This document shows, in pieces, positions 34,730-43,565 of a stretch of 64,000 bases of DNA (positions within the stretch are counted from its first letter, which is position 1; every line of letters begins with the position of its first letter). The position numbers and the translations under genes are program-made. The notes beneath the pieces were generated by a model. The model saw only the letters and a program-made list of their open reading frames with translations. It was not told where the DNA came from and did no database searches. The DNA comes from Brevibacterium sp. XM4083 (GTDB lineage Bacteria > Actinomycetota > Actinomycetes > Actinomycetales > Brevibacteriaceae), in assembly GCF_006489205.2 (NCBI RefSeq), contig NZ_VFYR02000002.1:737352-801351 (forward strand), written 5' to 3'.

Positions 34730-36391
34730 TCACCGGTTCGCCAGAGCGGCGGCGACGAGGCCGGCGAAGAGCGGATGCGGCTTCGTCGGGCGCGACTTCA
34801 GCTCGGGGTGCGCCTGCGTCGACACGTAGTACGGGTGGACGTCGGCGGGCAGTTCGACGAATTCGACGAGCTCACCGTTGGGTGAGGTGCCGGAGAACTG
34901 CAGCCCCGCCTCGGCGAGCTCATCGCGGTAGGCGTTGTTGACCTCGTAGCGGTGGCGGTGGCGTTCGCTGATGTCGGTCGCCCCGTACGCGCCGGCGGCG
35001 ACGCTGCCCTCGGTGAGCTTCGCCTGGTACGTGCCCAGACGCATCGTGCCGCCGAGGTCGCCCTCGCCGTCGACGATCGACATCTGCTCGGCCATCGTCG
35101 CGACGACGGGGAACTTCGTGTCGGGGTCGAACTCCGAGGACGACGCGCCCTCGATGCCGGCGGCGTGACGGGCGTACTCGATGACCATGCACTGCAGGCC
35201 CAGGCACAGGCCGAGCGTCGGAATCCCGTTCTCGCGGGCGTACTTGAGCGCACCGACCTTGCCCTCGATGCCGCGGACGCCGAAGCCGCCGGGGATGCAG
35301 ATCGCGTCGAGGCCCGACAGCGCCGCGGCGGCACCGGCCTCGGAGTCGCACTCGTCGGACTGGATCCATTCGATCTTCACCCGGGCGTCGTTGGCGAACC
35401 CGCCGTGGCGCAGCGCCTCGGTGACGGAGAGGTACGCGTCGGGCAGGTCGATGTACTTGCCGACGACGCCGATGCGCACTTCCTGCGCCGGATTGTGCAC
35501 GCGTTCGAGCACCCAGTCCCACTTCGTCCAGTCGACGTCGCGGAAGGGCAGGTTGAGGCGGCGGATGACGTAGACGTCGAGACCGCCGTCGTGGAGGACC
35601 TTGGGGATCTCGTAGATGCTCGAGGCGTCGACGCAGGGCACGACGGCTTCGAGGTCGACATCGCTGGCCGAGGCGATCTTCGCGCGGATCGAGTCCGGCA
35701 GGTCGCGGTCGGAGCGGAGCACGATCGAGTCGGGCTGGATGCCGATCGAGCGCAGCGCGGCCACGGAGTGCTGGGTCGGCTTCGTCTTCAGCTCGCCCGA
35801 GGGCCCGAGGTAGGGCACGAGGGAGACATGGATGAAGAAGACGTTGTCGCGGCCGACGTCGTGGCGGACCTGGCGGGCGGCCTCGAGGAACGGCTGGGAT
35901 TCGATGTCGCCGACGGTGCCGCCGATCTCGGTGATGATGACATCGGGACGGTCCTCGGCGGGACGTTCGGCCTGCGCGCGCATCCGGGACTTGATCTCGT
36001 CCGTGATGTGCGGGATGACCTGGACGGTGTCGCCGAGGTAGGCGCCGCGGCGCTCCTTGGCGATGACCGAGGAGTAGACCTGTCCGGTGGTGACGTTCGC
36101 GGCACCATCGAGGTCGATGTCGAGGAAGCGCTCGTAGTGACCGATGTCGAGGTCGGTCTCCGCTCCATCCTCGGTGACGAAGACCTCACCGTGCTGGAAC
36201 GGGTTCATCGTTCCCGGGTCGACGTTGAGGTAGGGGTCGAGCTTCTGCATGGCGACCTTGATGCCGCGCTGAGTGAGCAGGTGTCCGAGGCTCGATGCCG
36301 TCAGACCCTTGCCGAGAGAGGAGGCGACGCCTCCGGTGACGAAGATGTGCTTGACTGTGTTCGGCTCTTGGGCCCCGATACGATTCACCAC
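34730..36391 (-). CDS. pyrG: CTP synthase
   Basis: About 553 residues: the N-terminal amidoligase domain begins [22 protein letters not shown] and contains [21 protein letters not shown]. The C-terminal class I glutamine amidotransferase has the Cys nucleophile in [15 protein letters not shown] and the His/Glu pair in [11 protein letters not shown]. It converts UTP to CTP with glutamine. The frame is open to a TTG at 36409; GTG 36391 gives the usual length, though no strong ribosome site is seen. Its 5' region abuts the glycosyltransferase gene upstream. Confidence 0.95.
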   Translation of the reverse strand: MVNRIGAQEPNTVKHIFVTGGVASSLGKGLTASSLGHLLTQRGIKVAMQKLDPYLNVDPGTMNPFQHGEVFVTEDGAETDLDIGHYERFLDIDLDGAANVTTGQVYSSVIAKERRGAYLGDTVQVIPHITDEIKSRMRAQAERPAEDRPDVIITEIGGTVGDIESQPFLEAARQVRHDVGRDNVFFIHVSLVPYLGPSGELKTKPTQHSVAALRSIGIQPDSIVLRSDRDLPDSIRAKIASASDVDLEAVVPCVDASSIYEIPKVLHDGGLDVYVIRRLNLPFRDVDWTKWDWVLERVHNPAQEVRIGVVGKYIDLPDAYLSVTEALRHGGFANDARVKIEWIQSDECDSEAGAAAALSGLDAICIPGGFGVRGIEGKVGALKYARENGIPTLGLCLGLQCMVIEYARHAAGIEGASSSEFDPDTKFPVVATMAEQMSIVDGEGDLGGTMRLGTYQAKLTEGSVAAGAYGATDISERHRHRYEVNNAYRDELAEAGLQFSGTSPNGELVEFVELPADVHPYYVSTQAHPELKSRPTKPHPLFAGLVAAALANR

Positions 36392-36405
36392 GGAATTTGA
36401 TTCTA

Positions 36406-37554
36406 TCAAACCGGCTGTCGGGAATTCGACGCGGCGTCGGCCTCGGCATAGACGCCGAGGAGGCTCGAGGCGATCTGGCCGGGGTTGTCGACGTCGATGA
36501 CCCGCTTCTTCGCGGCGATCGCCTGTGCGCCGCGGGCGGCGGGGTCGTCGAGAAGATGATTGATCTCACGCAGCAGCCCGTCCGTGTCGTCGGGGGCGAC
36601 GATCGGCGCCGAATCGCCCCAGATGCCCGCACGGCGCTCGTTGCCGATGAAGATCGTCGGCTTCGACAGCTGCATGAGGTCCTCGTGGCTGAGCCCGGTC
36701 ATGTTCTCCGCGGCGATGACGAGATCGGCGGCGGCGACGACGTCGACGAGGTCGTCGGCCGGGGCGACGATGACGCCGCGGTCGGCGAACGAGTTCGCCA
36801 CGGTCCTCCGGTCCCGGCCGGTGCCGGTGAGGACGGTGACGGCGCGGCGGTCGCGGCGGCGGGTGTTGATCTGGCCGGCGGCGTCGAGGACGGTCGCGAG
36901 CGCCGTGTGGTCCTTGAGCGCGATCGGGCTCGCGATCATCCACGTGCCGTCCTTGATGCCCAACTGCTTGCGCACCTGCGCCCGGGACATCGTCACCGTG
37001 AGGTCGGTGTCGATGTCGGGGGTGACGAGTTCGGCGCGTTCGACGAGCGGGACGGAGCCGGCGAACCATTCGACGACGGGTTCGGTCGTCCCGAGCACGG
37101 CGGTCGCGGTGCGGGCGACGACCTCGGCGCCGGTCTTCTCGATGACATCGGCCGGGTCGAAGTTCTCCACCGTGGCCACCGCCGTCGGGTGGAGCCGGGA
37201 GGGCAGTCCCGTGAAGCCGAGACCGGTCAGGGTGGCGGCGTGGAGGCCGTGGGCGTGGACGACGTCGACGTGCGGGTAGTGCTTGTGGAGGATGAAAGCC
37301 GAGTTCGGGTCCGAGGGGCTCAGCCGCCGCTTGGCCGTCAGCGGGATCTCCCGGTAGTTCTCCCGCAGGTCAGCAGGCACCTCGATCGTCTCGAGCAGAT
37401 CCGGGTGAGCGGCGAGTCCGACCTTGAAACCGGCCTTGAGATGGCCGATCACGGCGATCTTCGCGACCTCGGCGACGGGTCCCGTCGTCTCGGCGAGCAC
37501 GTGGAGGATCCTCGTGGCGGTGCTCAGCGGCTGGATCTCGGCGGTGTGGCTCAT
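36406..37554 (-). CDS. GT4-like glycosyltransferase family protein
   Basis: A 382-residue protein with GT-B features: [37 protein letters not shown] at the start, [18 protein letters not shown] in the acceptor domain and [40 protein letters not shown] in the donor half. The glycine-rich loop and the E-x7-E donor motif are weaker than in the neighbouring enzyme, with [11 protein letters not shown] at the expected place. It probably transfers a sugar from a nucleotide or lipid donor to a polyisoprenyl-linked acceptor. Start ATG 37554 is followed by MSHTAEIQ; the longer open frame is a shadow. Confidence 0.7.
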   Translation of the reverse strand: MSHTAEIQPLSTATRILHVLAETTGPVAEVAKIAVIGHLKAGFKVGLAAHPDLLETIEVPADLRENYREIPLTAKRRLSPSDPNSAFILHKHYPHVDVVHAHGLHAATLTGLGFTGLPSRLHPTAVATVENFDPADVIEKTGAEVVARTATAVLGTTEPVVEWFAGSVPLVERAELVTPDIDTDLTVTMSRAQVRKQLGIKDGTWMIASPIALKDHTALATVLDAAGQINTRRRDRRAVTVLTGTGRDRRTVANSFADRGVIVAPADDLVDVVAAADLVIAAENMTGLSHEDLMQLSKPTIFIGNERRAGIWGDSAPIVAPDDTDGLLREINHLLDDPAARGAQAIAAKKRVIDVDNPGQIASSLLGVYAEADAASNSRQPV

Positions 37555-37573
37555 TCCCTCATCCTCTTTCTTC

Positions 37574-38728
37574 TCAGTTGCCCTCAAGCCTACCTGGGAC
37601 GACGGGCGCTTCAGCGTAGACGGCCAGGATCTCTGCGGCGACCGCGGCCTCGTCGGGGAGTTCGGCTCCCCGCGCCCGCGCCCGGGCCCCGAGCTCGGCG
37701 CGCCGGCCGGGGTCGGTCGCGAGGTCTCCGATCGCCTCGGCCAGGGCCGCATCGTCGTCGGAGGCGATGAGGATCCCGGCGTCGCCGACGAGCTCCGGTG
37801 TCCCCCCGGTGGATGTCGCGATGATCGCCTGCCCGGAGAGCATCGCCTCCTGGAGGACGAGCGCGCGGGCCTCCCAGCGGCTCGTGAGGACGGAGATGTC
37901 GGCGGCGGCGATGAGCTCGGCGATGTCGTCGCGGGGTCCGAGGAAATGGAGGGCGGGCAGCGCCGAGGCGGCCGCCGCAGTCGCGTACTGTGCGCGGATC
38001 TCGGCGAGCTCGGTCTCATCGGCGGCGCCGGCGACGAGGACGACGAGGTCGTGTGAATGCTCTCCCAGCCGCGCGAGAGCGCGGACGAGCATGCCGTAGT
38101 TCTTCTGCGGGGCGACGCGTCCGACGGCGAGGACGATGACGGCGTCAGCGGGGAACCCGTACTCGGCGGCCAGCGCCTGCCGGGTCGCGGTCGCCTCGGC
38201 GGTGCTGATCTCGCGCACCGGCGGTGCGGCGGCCGGGGCGAACCGGGCGTCGCGGGCGCCGAGGTCGTGGGCGCGGATGACGAGGTCGGTGCTCGCGGCG
38301 AGGGTGACGTCGGCGCCGCGGGCGAGCAGCCGCTGGATCCCGGTTTCGATGCGGCCGCGCACTCCCGTGCCCGCGGCCTGGTTGTGGAGGCTGACGATGA
38401 AGCGCGGGCGGGGGCGCAGCAAGCGGGTGGCGAGGTGGGCGAGCAGGCCGGCGCGGAAGCCGTGCGCGTGGACGACGTCGGGACCGAAGCGGCGGAGGAT
38501 CCGGCGCAGTTCGGTGACGAGTCCGGTGTCGCGGAGACCGACCCCGGTGCCGACGTCGAGGGCAGCGAAGCGCACCCCCGGCAGCGCGGAGAACCCGAAC
38601 TGCGCGTCGGTGGCGGCCGGGCCGACGACGCCGACCTCGTGACCGGCGGCGGCGACGTCGCGGGCGAGTGCCCGCACGTGGGTGCCGACTCCTCCGGTCG
38701 AGGTGCCGATGACGTAGACGATCCTCAT
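37574..38728 (-). CDS. GT4 glycosyltransferase
   Basis: A 384-residue GT-B enzyme. N-terminal VYVIGTSTGGVGTHVRALARDVAAAGHEVGVVGP is the acceptor-domain start, DVVHAHGFRAGLLAHLA follows, and the donor site is VLAVGRVAPQKNYGMLVRALARL with the E-x7-E motif in SRWEARALVLQEAMLSGQAIIATSTGGTPELVG. It is likely retaining and membrane-associated. Its 5' end overlaps murJ by 4 bases and it precedes the second glycosyltransferase by 19 bases, so the two act in one pathway. Confidence 0.88.
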   Translation of the reverse strand: MRIVYVIGTSTGGVGTHVRALARDVAAAGHEVGVVGPAATDAQFGFSALPGVRFAALDVGTGVGLRDTGLVTELRRILRRFGPDVVHAHGFRAGLLAHLATRLLRPRPRFIVSLHNQAAGTGVRGRIETGIQRLLARGADVTLAASTDLVIRAHDLGARDARFAPAAAPPVREISTAEATATRQALAAEYGFPADAVIVLAVGRVAPQKNYGMLVRALARLGEHSHDLVVLVAGAADETELAEIRAQYATAAAASALPALHFLGPRDDIAELIAAADISVLTSRWEARALVLQEAMLSGQAIIATSTGGTPELVGDAGILIASDDDAALAEAIGDLATDPGRRAELGARARARGAELPDEAAVAAEILAVYAEAPVVPGRLEGN

Positions 38729-40467
38729 GGGTTCTCCTCGTTCGGGGTCGGTGAGGCTCCTGGGACGTGGTCGGTGCCCGCGGGCGGACCGGTCACCGGA
38801 GGCGTGGGCGCGGTGGTGCGGCGGGAGGCCAGCAGGCCGCGCACCTCGGCGAGGTAGCTGCGGTCGAGGAGGACGATGAGTCCGAAGACGAGGCACCCGA
38901 TGAGGGCGGCGAGGATGCCGACGACGACCGAGGGGGCTGCCATGGTGCCGAGCAGACCGGCGAGCCAGCGGGCGGCGAGCGTGCCGATGACCGAGGCGAT
39001 GCCGGCCGCGACGAGGGAGAGGAGGCTGCGGCGCAGCACTCCGGTCAGTCCGCCGGGGCCGAGGACGCGGCGGATCGAGATGAGCAGGGACACGGCGGCG
39101 GCGGTCATGCCGAGGACGTAGCCGAGGCAGATCGCAACGAGGGTGCGGTCCGGGTTGCCCTGCGCGTTCGTCACGGCGATCGCGGCGATCATGCCGACGA
39201 TGACGAGGACCCAGCCGATCGTCGTCGCCACCGCGGCGTGGCGGGAGCGTTCGAGGGCGTAGAAGATCCGCGAGCCCCACGCGATGAACGACCAGCCGGG
39301 CACGGCGAGGGCCATGACGACGATCGCTGCGCTCATCGCGGAGAACGGGGCGGAGTCCTCGCCGCCGACGGCGTCGATCGCGGTGAAGAAGTACTCGAGC
39401 GGTCCGGCCGCGCTCATGAGGATGACGGTCCCGAGCAGTCCGATGGTGATGATGACCGCCGAGGTGGTCGCCGTGAGCGAGTGCAGGCGGGTCCGGGCGG
39501 CTTCCCGGTCACCGGCGGTGGCCGCGGGGTCGCCGGCGCGGCCCACCCAGGTCGAGATCGTCGGGAACATCACCGTGACGACGGGGATCGCGAGGACCGC
39601 GTAGGGCAGGAGGTAGACGGCGTTGATGTAGTTGAAGAGGACGAACGTGCCGGTGCCGCCGGAGCGGTTGGACAGGAACATTGTGACGAGGACGGCGCCC
39701 TGCTGGGCGAGCAGGGTGGCCATCCCGGCGCCGGCCAGGCGCAGGGCGCGCCGGGCGACACCGGGCGGGAACGTCCACGTCGGGCGGATCCGCAGACCGG
39801 TCGAGCGCATCGGCAGGGCCAGCGGCAGCGCGAGGGCGGCGACTCCGGCCGTCGTCCCCCAGCCGAGCCACCCGATGTGGGTCTGCCACGTCGCGTCCGT
39901 GCCGCCGACACCGGCGTAGGTGATGTAGGAGCCGATGACGACGAGGCTGGAGAGGAGCGGGGCGAAGGCGGGCCAGAGGAACTTCCGGTGCGCCTGGAGG
40001 ACGCCGGTGAGCACGGCGCCGATGCCGTAGAGGACGAGCTGCGGGGCGAACATGAGGAGGAAGACCGCTGTCGCCGTCTGCTGGGTGCCGGCGCCGTGAT
40101 CGCCGGGCGGGATGAGCAGGGCGGCGATCGGCTGGGCGAAGACGGCGACGAGGAGCGTCAGCGGCAGTGTCACGCTCACCGCCCAGGTCAGCAGCGCCGA
40201 GGCGATCCGGCTCGCCGTCTCCCTGTCCGCCCGGGCCAGGGGCACGGCGAGCAGGGGGATGACCGCGCCGGCCAGAGCGCCGCCGGCGACGACCTCGAAG
40301 AGGATGTTCGGCACCTGGTTGGCCGTCTGGTAGGCGGTGCCGACGGTGCCGGCGCCGACCGAGTTGGAGAAGACGAGCCAGCGGAGGAACCCGACGAGCC
40401 GGGTGATCAGGGTGATGATCGAGACGAGCAGCGCCGCCGAGGCGAAGAGCCGGACGAGCCTGTTCAC
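38725..40467 (-). CDS. murJ: MurJ/MviN-like lipid flippase
   Basis: A 580-residue polytopic protein of the MOP superfamily: about 14 hydrophobic segments, start SIITLITRLVGFLRWLVFSNSVGAGTVGTAYQTANQVPNILFEVVAGGALAGAVIPLL (read from residue 15), and typical charged positions at GLRIRPTW. MurJ proteins flip lipid II; relatives flip other lipid-linked glycans. It is fused to no kinase-like tail, unlike mycobacterial MviN. Its place among two glycosyltransferases and a PNPT protein suggests a substrate other than, or besides, lipid II. A lipid II flippase near oriC may exist elsewhere in the genome. Confidence 0.85.
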   Translation of the reverse strand: MNRLVRLFASAALLVSIITLITRLVGFLRWLVFSNSVGAGTVGTAYQTANQVPNILFEVVAGGALAGAVIPLLAVPLARADRETASRIASALLTWAVSVTLPLTLLVAVFAQPIAALLIPPGDHGAGTQQTATAVFLLMFAPQLVLYGIGAVLTGVLQAHRKFLWPAFAPLLSSLVVIGSYITYAGVGGTDATWQTHIGWLGWGTTAGVAALALPLALPMRSTGLRIRPTWTFPPGVARRALRLAGAGMATLLAQQGAVLVTMFLSNRSGGTGTFVLFNYINAVYLLPYAVLAIPVVTVMFPTISTWVGRAGDPAATAGDREAARTRLHSLTATTSAVIITIGLLGTVILMSAAGPLEYFFTAIDAVGGEDSAPFSAMSAAIVVMALAVPGWSFIAWGSRIFYALERSRHAAVATTIGWVLVIVGMIAAIAVTNAQGNPDRTLVAICLGYVLGMTAAAVSLLISIRRVLGPGGLTGVLRRSLLSLVAAGIASVIGTLAARWLAGLLGTMAAPSVVVGILAALIGCLVFGLIVLLDRSYLAEVRGLLASRRTTAPTPPVTGPPAGTDHVPGASPTPNEENP

Positions 40468-41351
40468 TTCACCTCACGCCCGAAGGCGTCGATCTCCCGC
40501 AGTCCGGGGGTGGATTCGATGATCGACGTGAACGAGACCTTCTCGCTGAGCAGGGTGAGGCCGACGAGCACGCCGAGGACGACCGCGCGCTGACGGGCCG
40601 TCGAGTTCGCCGCGACCGTCGTGCCGAGGGCAGCGCCGAGGGCGTTGGCACCGGTGTCGCCGAGCATCGCGGCCCCGCCGAGGTCGTCGGGCCAGGCCGC
40701 GGCGGTCGTGCCGGTGACGACGGCGGTCGGGACCCACGTGACCCCGCGGCGGTGCGGCATCAGTCCCGCCACGAGGAGGCCGGCTTTGAGCGCGCGTCCC
40801 GGACGGAGGTCGAGGAGGTTGAAGAGGTTCGCCGACCCGGCGATGACTCCCCCGGTGACGACGGTGTCGACGGTCGCAGCGACCCACGAGCGCTCGTGCT
40901 TCGGCTGCGCCCACTGCGGCAGGGCCGCAGTGAGGACGCCCTGGCGGCGGTGGGCGTCGGGGCCGAGGATGGCCGCGGCGATGATCGCGGCCACCGGGAT
41001 GCCGGTGACCTTGATCGCCCCGGTCGTCACCTCCCCGCGGGCGAGAGCGCTGAGGTGACCGCGCAGGCCCTTCGAGCTGCCGGATTCGAGGAAGTCGTCG
41101 ACGGCGCCGAGGGCGCCGGAGGCGGCGGTCGCGAGCAGGGTCGCCGCCCGCTGGCGGGGGTCGGAGATGAGAACGCTGCCGGCGAGCAGTCCCGAGGCCA
41201 CGGCGGGGCCTTCGAGGAGGGTGACGTCCTCACCGGCGTGGTTGGTGCGGACGACGCGCGGGTGGCTGCGCAGCGGGGAGGACAGCAGGGCCTTCGTCAC
41301 GCCGTACCCGAGGAGTCCGGCGACGGCGGAGGAGACGATCGTGCGGATCAT
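40464..41351 (-). CDS. MraY/WecA-type (PNPT) membrane protein
   Basis: A 295-residue membrane protein with PNPT-superfamily marks: AVDDFLESGSSKGLRGHLSALARG matches the VDDxxD and K/R loop after segment 3, ANLFNLLDLRPGRALKAGLL matches the N-x-x-N-x-x-D-x-x-(D)G region, and MLGDTGANALGAALG matches GDxGSxxLG. The usual pair of aspartates is incomplete, so activity is uncertain. It would transfer phospho-sugar from UDP-GlcNAc or similar to undecaprenyl phosphate, which would start the glycan finished by the glycosyltransferases and exported by MurJ. ATG 41351 is chosen; the longer frame is a shadow. Confidence 0.72.
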   Translation of the reverse strand: MIRTIVSSAVAGLLGYGVTKALLSSPLRSHPRVVRTNHAGEDVTLLEGPAVASGLLAGSVLISDPRQRAATLLATAASGALGAVDDFLESGSSKGLRGHLSALARGEVTTGAIKVTGIPVAAIIAAAILGPDAHRRQGVLTAALPQWAQPKHERSWVAATVDTVVTGGVIAGSANLFNLLDLRPGRALKAGLLVAGLMPHRRGVTWVPTAVVTGTTAAAWPDDLGGAAMLGDTGANALGAALGTTVAANSTARQRAVVLGVLVGLTLLSEKVSFTSIIESTPGLREIDAFGREVK

Positions 41352-41352
41352 G

Positions 41353-42303
41353 TCAGACCTTTCCGGGCAGGACCGCTTCGGCGTCCGAGGCGAAGCCCCA
41401 GTGGCCGTGGGTGCCGTTGTTGGCCGCCGCGATCGCGCGGACGGTGATGATGGGTCCGGCGCCGAGGCCGAGGCCGTCGACGGTCGAGGCCCGGGACTTC
41501 TCGGTCCGCAGGACGTTGACGAGCCCGTTCTGGGCGGAGCCGGCGTCACCGGCGACGACGACGGCCTTCGATTCAGCGGTCAGGGCGTTGACGAAGTCGG
41601 TGATGACTTCGCGGGTGGCCTTGTCGCCGGTCGCCTCGGGACTCGGCTGCGTCTCGTCGGCGAGCTGGGAGTTCTCGTCGTCGACGATGACGAAGAGCTC
41701 GGTCGTGCGGTGGTCGGTGTCGGTGCGCAGCCGGCCGGCGTCGACGAAGGCGTTGTAGAGCTCCGTGGCCTTCGCCTCGGCGTCGTCGCGCTCCTGTCCT
41801 TCGGTGATCATCGACGCCCGGCCGGTGAGGGCGATGACGAGCGCCGAGCGCAGCGCGGTCGCATCGTCGGCGGGCAGGCCCGGGACGATGCCGCGCAGGG
41901 TGGTGAGGAAGTCACCGGAGCCGTCGACGGTGAGCGTGTCGTCGACGAACGCGACGTCACCGGCGATCTGACCGCCGGCCTCCTGGATCCGGTTGGTCAC
42001 CTGTTCGACCTGCTCGGCGTTCGCCTCGGGGCCGGTGATGACGGTGATCTGCGTGTCGTTGAGGGTGCCGCCGATGAGTTCGGGGGCGGCGGCGGAGACG
42101 AACTCGTTCTGCTTCTCGATGTTGCCGCCGGCGGCCTCGAGCTGGGTGCGCAGGTCGTCGCGGTCGGTGCGCAGGGCGTCGACCTGGCTCTGCAGTGACT
42201 CCCCGATGGGCTCCTTGAGGGGGCCGGCGCCGAGGACGATGCCGACGGCGAGGGCGAGGAACACCGAGACGAGGGAGACGAGATGGTAGCGGAAGTCGAT
42301 CAC
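41353..42303 (-). CDS. steB: SteB/MctB family protein
   Basis: A 316-residue protein with one N-terminal membrane helix (HLVSLVSVFLALAVGIVLGA) followed by a coiled coil (ESLQSQVDALRTDRDDLRTQLEAAGG) and a C-terminal alpha/beta domain with a GDAGSAQNGLV loop. The family includes Rv1698 (MctB, linked to copper resistance in M. tuberculosis) and Corynebacterium SteB, which with SteA affects septal cell-wall hydrolysis. Overlap with steA as GTGA. The start is GTG. Confidence 0.88.
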   Translation of the reverse strand: MIDFRYHLVSLVSVFLALAVGIVLGAGPLKEPIGESLQSQVDALRTDRDDLRTQLEAAGGNIEKQNEFVSAAAPELIGGTLNDTQITVITGPEANAEQVEQVTNRIQEAGGQIAGDVAFVDDTLTVDGSGDFLTTLRGIVPGLPADDATALRSALVIALTGRASMITEGQERDDAEAKATELYNAFVDAGRLRTDTDHRTTELFVIVDDENSQLADETQPSPEATGDKATREVITDFVNALTAESKAVVVAGDAGSAQNGLVNVLRTEKSRASTVDGLGLGAGPIITVRAIAAANNGTHGHWGFASDAEAVLPGKV

Positions 42304-43550
42304 GAGGCAATCCTTGATTCGAGTCCGGCGCGCAGGGCACCGGATGATTCTGTCGCAGCGGTGGGGTCGCCGCCGAAGAGGGAGCCGATCCAGCCGAAGA
42401 CGCCGTCGAGCTGCGCGGCGATGAGACCGAGGAAGGTCTGACCGGCCGCGGTGGCGGCCATCGCGACGCCGAGGGCGACGAGGCCGGCGATGATGAGGAC
42501 GGTGAGCTGGAGGCTCGAGATGCGCTGGCGGTAGAGCAGGGAGACGCCCTTGGCGTCGATGAGCTTCGACCCGACGCGCAGGCGGGTGAGGAACGTCGAG
42601 GCCATGCCCTTGCGGCCCTTGTCGAGGAACTCCATGAGCGTGTCGTGGGTGCCGACGGCGACGATGAGGTCGGCCCCCTTGTCGTCGGCGAGCAGCATCG
42701 CGATGTCCTCGCTCGTGCCGGAGGCGGCGAAGGCGACGCAGTCGACGCCGAGGGCCTTGACGCGCTCGGTGCCCGGGGAATGGCCGTCGCGGTAGGCGTG
42801 GACGACGATCTCCGCGCCCGAGGTCAGCGCGGAGTCGGACACGGAGTCCATGTCGCCGACGATCATGTCGGGTTTGTACCCGGCTTCGAGGATCGCGTCG
42901 GCACCGCCGTCGACGCCGATGAGCAGGGGCCGGTATTCGCGGATGTAGGGGGCGAGGATCGCGAGGTCTTCTTTGTAGTGGTAGCCGCGGACGACGATGA
43001 GGGCGTGCCGACCGTCGAAGTCGGTGCGGACCTCGGGGACGACGAGTTCGGCGGAGAGGAGGTCGGAGTCCTTGCGGATGTACTCGATCGTGTTGTCGAC
43101 GAAGTCGACGAGCACGGAGTTCATGCCGGCTTCGGCCTCGTGCATGTCCTCGGCGATCGTCTCCGGGGTCTGCGCGACGCCCGCGGCGACCTCCTTGCCG
43201 TCGAGGTAGACGGTGCCGCCGTCGATGCTGATCTCATCGCCTTCGGTGATCGCGTCGAAGATCTCCGCACCCGTGGCGTCGATGAGCGGGATGCCGGCGT
43301 CGACGATGATCCCGGGGCCGAGGTTCGGGTAGCGTCCGGAGATCGACTTGTCGGCGTTGATGACGGCGACGGGACGGCACGCGACGAGGGCTTCGGCGGA
43401 GACGCGGTCGATGTCGGAGTGCTTGATGACCGCGATGTCACCGGCGGTCAGGCGCTTCGTGAGGTCCTTCGTCCGGCGGTCGAGTTTCGCCGGTGCCGGG
43501 TCCGATCGGGTCGGGACGGTGGGGGTCTCCCTCGTTCTGCGCGCTTTCAT
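42300..43550 (-). CDS. steA: SteA family protein
   Basis: A 416-residue protein with the SteA (Rv1697) layout: an N-terminal domain (KRLTAGDIAVIKHSDIDRVSAEALVACRPVAVINADKSISGRYPNLGP) and a thiamin pyrophosphokinase-like catalytic fold with LLIGVDGGADAILEAGYKPDMIVGDMDSVSD. A C-terminal membrane helix follows (LQLTVLIIAGLVALGVAMAATAAG). In Corynebacterium SteA works with SteB in cell separation via the RipA endopeptidase. The GDMDS motif of the pyrophosphokinase fold is conserved, but enzymatic activity of SteA is not established. Confidence 0.9.
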   Translation of the reverse strand: MKARRTRETPTVPTRSDPAPAKLDRRTKDLTKRLTAGDIAVIKHSDIDRVSAEALVACRPVAVINADKSISGRYPNLGPGIIVDAGIPLIDATGAEIFDAITEGDEISIDGGTVYLDGKEVAAGVAQTPETIAEDMHEAEAGMNSVLVDFVDNTIEYIRKDSDLLSAELVVPEVRTDFDGRHALIVVRGYHYKEDLAILAPYIREYRPLLIGVDGGADAILEAGYKPDMIVGDMDSVSDSALTSGAEIVVHAYRDGHSPGTERVKALGVDCVAFAASGTSEDIAMLLADDKGADLIVAVGTHDTLMEFLDKGRKGMASTFLTRLRVGSKLIDAKGVSLLYRQRISSLQLTVLIIAGLVALGVAMAATAAGQTFLGLIAAQLDGVFGWIGSLFGGDPTAATESSGALRAGLESRIAS

Positions 43551-43565
43551 GGTTCGCCCATTCTC

